A stretch of 14,456 bases of DNA from Thalassiosira profunda (lineage: Eukaryota; Bacillariophyta; Thalassiosirophyceae; Thalassiosirales; Thalassiosiraceae): positions 1-14,456 of the forward strand of contig JALLAP010000310.1 of assembly GCA_036939355.1 (NCBI GenBank), in the 5' to 3' direction. The translations under genes and the position numbers were made by a program. A model generated the notes under the pieces. The model saw only the letters and a list, made by a program, of their open reading frames with translations. It had not been told where the DNA came from and searched no databases. Shown here in pieces: positions 7,598 to 14,456 of this stretch. Numbering within the stretch: position 1 is the first letter of the stretch; the number at the start of each line of letters is the position of its first letter.

Positions 7598-7848
7598 ATG
7601 ACGTTCAATCCACCCCCCAAACAGCAGCCCAAGCAGCCCAAGAACTATGCCTCGAACCATGCGCACACGCAGAACATTCCTAAGCCCAAATTTGTGGCTC
7701 ACAAGGTGAGCATTATTCCTCTGCCTTGCTGCTTGCTGCGCTGCTCCTCTGCTTTTTTCTAACGCTCTCTCACAAGAGCCCGACGAGCGGGAAGAAGGAA
7801 AAGGCACCCAAAAGCAGTGACAGGCTGGGCGGAAATCACATGGCGTAG
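7598..7848 (+). CDS. Predicted 59-aa basic protein, two exons, unknown function
   Basis: Exon 1 (7598-7705) encodes 36 residues beginning MTFNPPPKQQPKQPKNYA. Intron 7706-7776 (71 bp, GTGAGC...CACAAG) is phase 0 and of the size of other introns in the window. Exon 2 (7777-7848) encodes 23 residues ending SSDRLGGNHMA and a TAG stop. The protein is rich in Lys, Pro, Gln and Asn, with no signal peptide, membrane segment or recognisable domain, and is probably disordered. Without splicing the frame stops about 20 codons into the intron. Using the AG two bases later gives a different, less protein-like 13-residue tail. I do not recognise the family. Support rests on the ATG, the clean intron and the low-complexity but non-random composition. 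The gene is convergent with the TULIP-PqiA gene, 218 bp between stop codons. Confidence 0.5.
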
Positions 7849-8066
7849 ATAGCCGGAGGCAGTCAGGCCGCGGTTGCAAAGGGTGAAAGATAGTGGTGTT
7901 TATGGCTGCAATCCCTTAGCTTGAACAATTGTTGGAGAATGAGAAATTGCTCTACTCTCAGGCATCTCATTCCGGGGGGCAGCGTGCTGCAGCGTCTGCA
8001 GCGTGCCTTTCTTTGCCTCTGATGGTGAATAGGTCACCCTGCTGTTGTATTGTACAATCAAAACAG
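7849..8066. other. 218-bp convergent 3' intergenic stretch
   Basis: This lies between the stop codons of two convergent genes. It contains the perfect 10-bp palindrome ATTGTACAAT at 8049-8058, just beyond the TULIP-PqiA stop, and a short direct repeat of CTGCAGCG near 7987-8003. No gene supported. Confidence 0.4.
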
Positions 8067-11000
8067 TTAGATTACAGAGACGATCTTGCTCCATTCCGCC
8101 CAGTAGCTATTGGAGGTGTGCGGCTCCTCGTCCTCCGCCACATTCTCGAAATCGATTTCGTACTCGCTGTGTGGCCCAAAGGAGACCTCTTCAAACAGGA
8201 AGTTGCCCAAGCGTGGCCGTGCCCTCAGCCTCGAAAGAAATGTGTGGTCTCGGACGCACTCCCTCACAATTTTGTTCTCATCCTCCGAGGCATAGGGCCG
8301 GTCCTCCCTCTCCACGCGCTCCCAAATGGCGTGGTGGGCCAATCTGTGGAGACTAGACACTAAGAGGGAGTTGAGGACCACTCCAATGATGAGAACTGCC
8401 GAGCTTCCGCCGAGGCTGGATTTAACGTCGAAGCAGTATCTGAGGTCGTCTCCCTCGCCGCCAGACCAGCCCGAGAGAATTTGGTTGAGGAGAGAGCAGT
8501 GCTCTCCAACCATGGATTCAGAGAAGGGAGATATCTCGATGAGTGATGCACTGAAGATGAAGAGAGAAGGGAGAAAGGTATGGATTAGGATAGCGGTTCA
8601 GAAAGGTATGGATTAGGATGGGGGTTCAGAAACAAACAAGAGAGCAGTGGGCTTGCCAATTGACTCACACGATGGCAATGAGGAAGACCTCGATTGCACT
8701 CCATGCGTTGGATATCTCGGCAACGACAAAGACCTTCTGCTGCTGCTTCAGCCGAAGAGGCACCAAGAACAGCACAAATAGCGACAGGAGGCACACCAAC
8801 GGCATCACCAGCGCAAAGAAGAAGTACAGCGTCTGGATATAGTAGATCCCGAAGTTCGACGGGTCCTGGACGCTGTACGGAATGTGCTCGCCGATGCTCA
8901 CAAGGGAGAAAGACCGCACCCGATCGTCTCCGAGAGCAGTCCCGGCCACGCCGTTGAACTTGAAGTGAAAACTCTTCAAGCCCACACCGACGCAGATCAG
9001 CACCAGGGCGAGGAACATCGTGAACAGCAGCGTTCTCCGGAATCGTTTCGTCAGCTTCACAAGTCCCCTTCCGTGCTTGTCATCGAAAATGTGCCTCGAC
9101 AGCGACTCGTACCGGCCAGAGTAGACGGGAACCGACGGCAGCATCGTCCTTCTGTGAAGAAAGAGCATGTAGTGGCCGCTGACAAGGGAGAGAATCGTGG
9201 CGAAGAGGAAGCAGTAGAAGCCCCCCTTTGGTGTCACGTAGATGTTCAGCGATCCCACGCCTTCCACTTCCAGGTTGTAGCGAAACGCCACCATCATGAG
9301 AATGAGAACGAACATGTCGATCAGACTGAACTTTCCCAGACTGTCGAGGAGGTAGAGGATCTTCTCGCGCTTGATTGGTGGCAGCCTCTGATTGCCTGCA
9401 ATCCACGCTACCATCAACAGAACCAGCTTCACGTAGGGCCAAATGCCACTGCAGAACAATATGAGCAGCATCAGAAGGTACACCCCCGCGTTGGCCATCT
9501 CCCTCATCGTCGAGCCGAGACTGAACTCGTAAATGTTTACAAGGGATGTCAGACTGCCGCCGTTGGCCCTCGTGACGAGAAGGTCCACAGATGCTCCAAT
9601 AGACAAGTTCGAGGCGAGGAACAGGGCAAACGCCAACGCTAGGATGGATGGAAAGCCGAACTTCACCCAAGGGTGAATCGAAGGATGATACATGAGGGAG
9701 GAAGAGCTCGCCAGTGGAAATTTGCGTTGTGGCGTTTCGACTTCGAGCTTCTCATCCATCTCGTTTGGCACGTCCAGCAACGGCTCGCGAAGGCTAGAGA
9801 ATTAGAAAGGTGCAGATTAGATTGCTGTATCAGGCAGCAATGCACATACATCACATCATGGCATTCTCACCTGGGCTCTTGCTCGCCCTTGTCGCCACTA
9901 GCAGAGTTTCCCAGAACATCCTCTCCGTTGAACCCTCGCAAAAACAGCCAGGCATTGCCAGCAACGAAGACCAGCACGATCAGAAAGGTCCACAACCCCG
10001 CTGCGCCTGTCGAGCGTTTGACATCTAAGTTTCTGTGAGGATTCGCCGGTGTTTGGCACACGTTCGACGCTTCTGTCAGATGTATCATGAATTTGTCGCC
10101 CAGCGCCTCCTGGAGAAGCACTGCTCCTTTTCCCATCAATGACGACACAACCTCTGCCAGCTCTGTCGCGTTGTCTGTTTTGTACGAGAGGGAGCGAGGG
10201 CCGCGGCTTTGGCTGTTCAAGCTGACATCTATCGTGACTTCGATCGCTTCCACTGTCGCATTGAGCCCAAAGAAATCGTAGCTCGTGATCGGGACCGATA
10301 GGCATTGGGGATTTGCCAACAAGTCGCTGATCAGCAGAAAAGGCAGCCAGTTCATGTCAAACTTGATCTCGGCGCCGCCCTCCAACTGCAAGTTCTTCAT
10401 GCTCGTGTGCACGTTCACGTTTCCCAAGTAGCTGTCCTCTTTGTGCGCAAGATTCATCCCGAAAGAGACTGACGTCGTTTTGCAATCCTTGGCATCAACG
10501 GCAGCCTCGCACGTGCCATAGCCAAACCGGTTCGCCAAATGATAGTGATCGATTGGCTCGAGAAGCTCGAGCTCGGAAACGCTGTCCATGTGTTCAAGGT
10601 GGAGATCGTGCAACACGAGCTCTAATTCTCCCAAACTGAAGTTGTAGAAGTGTCCCCTGATCAATTGATTTGTTTCCAGGTTGCCAACGACACATCCTAT
10701 GAACGCATTCACTGCAGAAATTGCACTCTCGTCGTTCACCACCTCGTTGAATAACGCCACTGCTCTGTTGCTGTCGAGTCGAAGGGGACGCTCTGTCCTG
10801 TTCTTGGGTATGTCCACATTGATGCAGTGGAGTGGCATCTTTTTCGTGTCGGAAATGAGGTTGGCCAACCCGTCGTTCAGCATATTCCTCACGGGGGTTT
10901 GAATGACCGCTGCCACTGCCTCTGTTGTCGTCGCCGGGTACTCGACCAATATCAGGTGGAGCAGATGGTTGATCAGTGTATCGATGTCGCCCTCCAGACT

Positions 11001-12644
11001 TGTTCCACCACCAGCCTCGTACGCTGGAATGATGGGCGATAGATGCATGGCGTCGATGTTCATTCGTCCCTCCATGTCTCGGATGGCAACGGATGACAAT
11101 GCCTCGATGACACACGTCAAAGCGTTGCGATCGTTTTCGAACAAGTGGTACGACCCATAGAGGAAGCTCCCCACGGTCAATTTGCTGAAGATCTCCCTAT
11201 CCAGCTCCCACGCAGACGAGCTCATCAGGTTCACGCTGGACGTGTTGAAGTGCAACTCGAACGTTTCGTTGAGCGCATCTCCCTGGAAGATGGCTCCGTT
11301 GGCCGGTCTCACTTCCAGATCGACGAGAACGCTGACATTGAACCCGGCCTCCGAATCGATGGTCGACAGCAGCAAATTCTGTCCCTCGGGACGGAACAGC
11401 GCCAGGTCCGTCAGATTATTGATCCCGTGCACTTTCAACTTGTGAATGGCCAGTGTGACGTTGCCGTAGTGCGGGACGACGAAGGTATGGTTGTGGTGAA
11501 AGGTGAGAAACTTCTCGGGGATTGGAACTTCCACCGCTCCGCTCCCCTTCGTGAGGGAGTTCACCAGCCCATTGATTCCTTTGAAGAAGAAGCCGCAGTC
11601 CTCGCAATCGTCCGTCGTCATGGGATATTTGGACGCGAAGTGCTCTCGGGAATGCCACGTGGTCAGCTTTTTCATCAGCTTGAGGAGGACTCCCTCGTGG
11701 ATGTGCTGCTCGAAAACGTTGTTGATACCCAATAGCGTACGTTTGAGGAAGGGCATATCCTTGTCCCAGGTGACCATTTCCGAATTCATCGCAAGGTGTC
11801 TGCCGTGCAGCTTTGCTGTGTCGCCAAGCAATTGCTGCCCCAATTGAAGCGGAGCTGCATCCCTGACATTGTCCAATATCAACCCGCCGAAATACTCCCT
11901 GGCGTCGTGCAATCCCCTATTCAACACCGGCTCCCCGTTCCTCTTGATCAGCGAGCACACATTTTCGTTCATCGCCGCCGTCACCGCCTTGGCAATGGTG
12001 CCCGAAAAGAGAGAAATGACTTTGGCCGAGAGGGAGCCCGTGAACTGCACATCCTTCACGAGAAAATTAGGCTGGCACGCCGCCACTGTGGCAGTTGTAG
12101 GAAAGGGCAGGGACGCCTTGTCGTCTTCCGGATCGGTGGCGTTGCGGGTGCTGTTTGTGGATTGCGCCGGCTCTCCCAACGGCTGGGAGGCTAAATCCAC
12201 CTGTAAATGCAGGCTCGGTCCTCCGACATTTGTGGACAGGGACGCCACCACGTTCCCCGAGGCGCCGAGAGAGCCGATCGCATACCTCCCCGTGCACTGG
12301 GCCGACATCCCCGTCAAATCCACCTGCGCCGACGGGTACGGGGCGGCCTTGGACGACCGGGCCGAGCTGGAGGTCAATGAGTCAACCTCGAACTGGGTAC
12401 ATGATAAATCTTGGATGGCAATCTGCAGCATCTGTTCCCGGAATTGCTCGTCGGGCAAGGCGACCTTGGCGCGCCACAGCCAGCACACCAGGGCTTTGTA
12501 GCGGCCGCGATTGGAGCCGGGAGCGCAGTCGGGGGCGGCGGCGACGCGGTGGTGGGGCATGAAAGCGAATGCCAGGAGGAGGGTGATCCAACGCCAGCTC
12601 CCGCTGCGGGAGGACGGCGCCGACGGCGCCGAGCGGGCAGTCAT
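8067..12644 (-). CDS. TULIP (BPI-like) ectodomain fused to tandem PqiA/LetA-type membrane region, 1460 aa, three exons
   Basis: Exons 12644-9871, 9793-8669 and 8550-8067 total 4383 nt, exactly 1461 codons. Introns 9794-9870 (77 bp) and 8551-8668 (118 bp) are GT-AG; both splice points restore the expected domain sequence, the second inside a membrane helix (FLIAIV|ASLIEIS). Residues 1-38 form a signal peptide (core WITLLLAFAFM, end VAAA|PDC). The ectodomain (about 39-880) has 12 N-glycosylation sequons. C190 and C230 are 40 residues apart, as are the disulphide Cys135 and Cys175 of human BPI, and the sequence between them (VQFTGS...LFSGTIAKAV...MNENVC) has the BPI pattern. A membrane anchor lies at about 883-903. 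Eight more helices follow (about 970-991, 1027-1055, 1081-1096, 1115-1136, 1178-1197, 1240-1270, 1290-1309, 1350-1368), with PqiA signature segments GKFSLIDMFVLILM (1078) and NAWSAIEVFLIAIV (1287). Zinc-ribbon CXXC motifs of bacterial LetA/PqiA are absent. The C-terminal tail is acidic and probably cytosolic. Likely role: lipid movement at or from a membrane (inference). Confidence 0.82.
8574..8629. repeat. 28-bp tandem duplication inside the second intron of the TULIP-PqiA gene
   Basis: Two adjacent 28-bp units, 8574-8601 and 8602-8629, differ at two positions. They make up about half of the 118-bp intron, which is longer than most others in the window. A recent intron expansion by tandem duplication is the simplest reading. 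Confidence 0.9.
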
Positions 12645-12906
12645 GATGATGATTGTTTGGGGGGAGGATAGGAGCGGCGCCGCCAGTCTGTTCTGTTCTT
12701 TGTGTCATCGAGAGGACTCAGAGGCGGTGAGCGGTGAGGTTTGGCGTGGGGGAGGGGACGTAAGTACAGTCTAGGTACGTACGTATTGTGTGTCAAGAGA
12801 GGTGGATGGGCAAAGAAGAACCGACCGAACCCAAGCGGAGAGGCACAGCAGAGCAACATCTTGCACTTCATTGTAGTTGGGCTGGCCTTAATATCGCCAA
12901 ATGGCG
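12645..12906. promoter_or_regulatory. Promoter region of the TULIP-PqiA gene and 3' flank of the PPR gene
   Basis: A 262-bp stretch. It contains GACGTAAGTAC at 12757-12767 (reverse complement of the 11-mer at 1955-1965) and the palindrome TACGTACGTA at 12776-12785, about 115-140 bp upstream of the TULIP-PqiA ATG. Their position relative to that start codon suggests a promoter element. No gene supported. Confidence 0.45.
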
Positions 12907-14456
12907 CTACCGAAAGTCTCGCGCCGATTGCTTTGGCTTGGCAACATTCCTTTTCCACTTCGAGGGTATGTCCGCGGCCCCGGGCAACTTGTCGTACAGC
13001 TCGGGCTGCACGTTCTGCAGCGCCTCCAACACCGCCCTGTCCAGCTGTCCGGCCCGACAGCACGCCTCGAAGATGTTGGCCGCGATGGGGCGCCGCTTCG
13101 CATTGTCCGCCACCAAGGCCTTGGCGGCGTTGAGCAAGGAGCGGTACGTCAGGCAAGACGGACCGAGGTATTTCTCCGATTGCAGGTCTGCCATGCATTC
13201 CAGCAGGACTTTGAGCGCCCGTTGCTTGTCCTCGCGGCCACCCCATGTGTAGCCGCAAGCTTTGATGATGGAGGTCATCTGTAAACGACGCATAGATGAG
13301 ATTTGTTGAACAGGGGCATGTGATATCATTCTGCATGCACTCACAATGACATTGTTCGGCCGGGACTCCAGGTTCCCCTTGAGATATTGCTGCTTCATGC
13401 GCTGATAGATATCCCACGCCCGCCCCGCCTTGTTGGGCGCCTTGCTCCTCGCCCAGGCATCGATGGCCGCCGCGTACACGTAGGCATCCGGCTTCACGTC
13501 CAAGTCGCCCTCTTCACACTTCCTTTCCATCAGGCCGATGATGTTTTCGGCTTCCTGGCCAGCCTCCAGTCGATTGCTGCTGCGCCAACAGTTGATCAGC
13601 GCCGTGTACGTCACCTTGTTCGGCTTGGCGCTCGCGTCGCCCTCGTCGTACAGCGCTTCCATTCGGTTCAACCACTTTTGGGCGCGTTCGACGGCGAAAT
13701 CGAGGCCAGAATGAGACAGCACTTGTATCACGGTTGTGAAGGCATGCGCGTCGGGCCGAATTGCGTCGTCTTGCAACTGAGTGGAGCGGTCCTGCATGCG
13801 CTGGATCAAGACCTCTGCCAGTGTAACTCTGTCGGGCGCCCGCGATCGAGCAATCGAACGGAGCAAGTTGGTGTAGGCGTAGCGATTGGGCGCCGTTTCT
13901 ATGTCTCCGGCGTCGAAACTCCTCTCCATCTGATCCAATAGCCGCAACGCCTGGCGCAAAGAAGAATCGTCAGTGGACTTTGCTTTTGATACGGCATCGA
14001 TGACGGCGCCATAAAGCATGCCATCGGGCCGAAATGCCTCGTCCTTTGTCTCCCTGTGCAATGTCTCCACCTCTTCAAACAGCTCCATAACCCTCGGAGC
14101 GCTACTGAACTTCTTCGAGCCCCCGTAAGCAGAGATGCACGCAGTGTAAAGGGCGACGGTAGGCTTCACGCTTTTGTCTGCGGCGTACTTCTCCTTCACC
14201 AGCTGCAATATTGCCTCCGCCTGTTTTGGGTCTGAATCGACCTTCTTGCCCCCTTTCTGTGAGTGGGCCCTGATGGCGGCGAGGTAGTGCTTCTCGCGAG
14301 GCTTAACTCCAAATTGCTGCATCCGTTGAAAAATAGCCTCTGCCTGAGACGCCGAAGACTCCGACCCGCTCTTTGCGATAGTTTTCAGGATCAAGGCGAA
14401 CGTGAAGGCGTCCGGTCGAGCAATCGCGCCCCCGCTTTCCCGGTACCAGTACTCCA
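12907..14456 (-). CDS. Pentatricopeptide repeat (PPR) protein, 5' end beyond the window
   Basis: The frame is open to the right edge without an ATG that makes sense as a start: the sequence upstream of position 14394 continues a PPR repeat (RPDAFTFALILKTIAKSG), so the gene begins outside the window. About 493 residues are visible after removing a 66-bp in-frame GT-AG intron (13279-13344). Repeats recur as P-[DN]-x-x-x-Y/F-x-x-x-[IL]: KPREKHYLAAI, KPTVALYTACI, RPDGMLYGAVI, APNRYAYTNLL, RPDAHAFTTVI, KPNKVTYTALI, KPDAYVYAAAI and RPNNVIMTSII. Spacings are about 38-55 residues, longer than the canonical 35, because helix-connecting inserts such as LYDEGDASA are present; this is common in stramenopile PPR proteins. 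The C-terminus is basic (WKRNVAKPKQSARDFR). PPR proteins bind organellar RNA; the target compartment is unknown because the N-terminus is missing. Confidence 0.88.
   Translation of the reverse strand, partial: EYWYRESGGAIARPDAFTFALILKTIAKSGSESSASQAEAIFQRMQQFGVKPREKHYLAAIRAHSQKGGKKVDSDPKQAEAILQLVKEKYAADKSVKPTVALYTACISAYGGSKKFSSAPRVMELFEEVETLHRETKDEAFRPDGMLYGAVIDAVSKAKSTDDSSLRQALRLLDQMERSFDAGDIETAPNRYAYTNLLRSIARSRAPDRVTLAEVLIQRMQDRSTQLQDDAIRPDAHAFTTVIQVLSHSGLDFAVERAQKWLNRMEALYDEGDASAKPNKVTYTALINCWRSSNRLEAGQEAENIIGLMERKCEEGDLDVKPDAYVYAAAIDAWARSKAPNKAGRAWDIYQRMKQQYLKGNLESRPNNVIVSACRMISHAPVQQISSMRRLQMTSIIKACGYTWGGREDKQRALKVLLECMADLQSEKYLGPSCLTYRSLLNAAKALVADNAKRRPIAANIFEACCRAGQLDRAVLEALQNVQPELYDKLPGAADIPSKWKRNVAKPKQSARDFR
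13279..13344 (-). other. 66-bp in-frame intron in the PPR gene
   Basis: On the minus strand the sequence begins GTGAGTGCATGC and ends GTTTACAG, with a phase 0 position. Removing it joins RPNNVI to MTSIIKACGYTW, giving an uninterrupted PPR helix. The 22 codons it would encode contain no stop, so gene callers may retain it as coding sequence. Confidence 0.8.

Noticed and set aside
7777..7820. Alternative acceptor two bases downstream in the small gene
   Set aside because: It gives a 13-residue tail ending at a TGA with no better composition; the first AG gives a longer tail in phase 0.
8884..9642. Long plus-strand open frame of 252 codons
   Set aside because: It is antisense to the PqiA-like exon, with His/Gln/Glu-rich sequence typical of a shadow frame.
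11145..11735. Plus-strand open frame of 196 codons
   Set aside because: It is antisense to the TULIP ectodomain and has no recognisable domain or intron signals.
8067..12644. Three separate genes (8067-8513, 8665-9780, 9867-12644)
   Set aside because: Canonical splice sites join them in frame, the total is an exact multiple of three, and the second junction completes a PqiA helix. The two downstream frames also lack suitable ATG starts.
12607..12644. Plastid targeting of the TULIP-PqiA protein
   Set aside because: The signal peptide is followed by APDC rather than the ASAF-type motif with Phe needed for diatom plastid import, and the dense glycosylation sequons fit the secretory route.

Overview
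The window reads as nuclear DNA of a stramenopile alga, most likely a centric diatom. The evidence is internal: short GT-AG introns (66-160 bp) interrupt otherwise dense genes; the gene set includes a long-repeat PPR protein, a ribonuclease-inhibitor-like LRR protein and a PqiA-domain membrane protein; and both flavin/iron-sulphur genes carry mitochondrial-type presequences. The species assignment is inference. No tRNA, rRNA, transposon, CRISPR array or viral gene was recognised.

Layout. (1) 133-1680, minus: LRR protein whose last ~30 codons appear frameshifted by a 10-bp tandem duplication. (2) 1681-2029: G-rich divergent promoter. (3) 2030-2674, plus: small RGG-box protein whose architecture matches animal Aven. 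(4) 2715-4661, minus: FMN/FAD diflavin reductase with a mitochondrial presequence, convergent with Aven (40 bp between stop codons). (5) 4662-4945: 284-bp divergent promoter. (6) 4946-7146, plus, five exons: hybrid cluster protein (HCP/prismane) with all seven hybrid-cluster ligands and a CX2CX8CX5C [4Fe-4S] motif, also with a mitochondrial presequence. (7) 7598-7848, plus, two exons: predicted 59-aa protein of unknown function. (8) 8067-12644, minus, three exons: one 1460-aa protein with a signal peptide, a glycosylatable BPI/TULIP-like lipid-binding ectodomain, a membrane anchor and a tandem PqiA/LetA-type eight-helix membrane region. (9) 12907 to the right edge, minus: 5'-truncated PPR protein with a 66-bp in-frame intron.

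Two systems stand out. First, HCP and a flavoprotein reductase, both apparently mitochondrial, share a divergent promoter. Bacterial Hcp is paired with the reductase Hcr, so this may be a eukaryotic counterpart built on a diflavin (CPR-like) scaffold for NO or hydroxylamine reduction. Second, the 1460-aa gene fuses a lipid-binding TULIP ectodomain to the membrane part of the bacterial LetA/PqiA lipid-transport machinery, in which the partner is normally a separate MCE-domain protein. This suggests a single-chain lipid transporter. Both are inferences from sequence architecture.

TACGTA-cored palindromes occur only in intergenic DNA as far as I can read by eye (positions ~17-65, ~1952 and ~12776), and a shared 11-mer links the LRR/Aven and TULIP-PqiA promoters.
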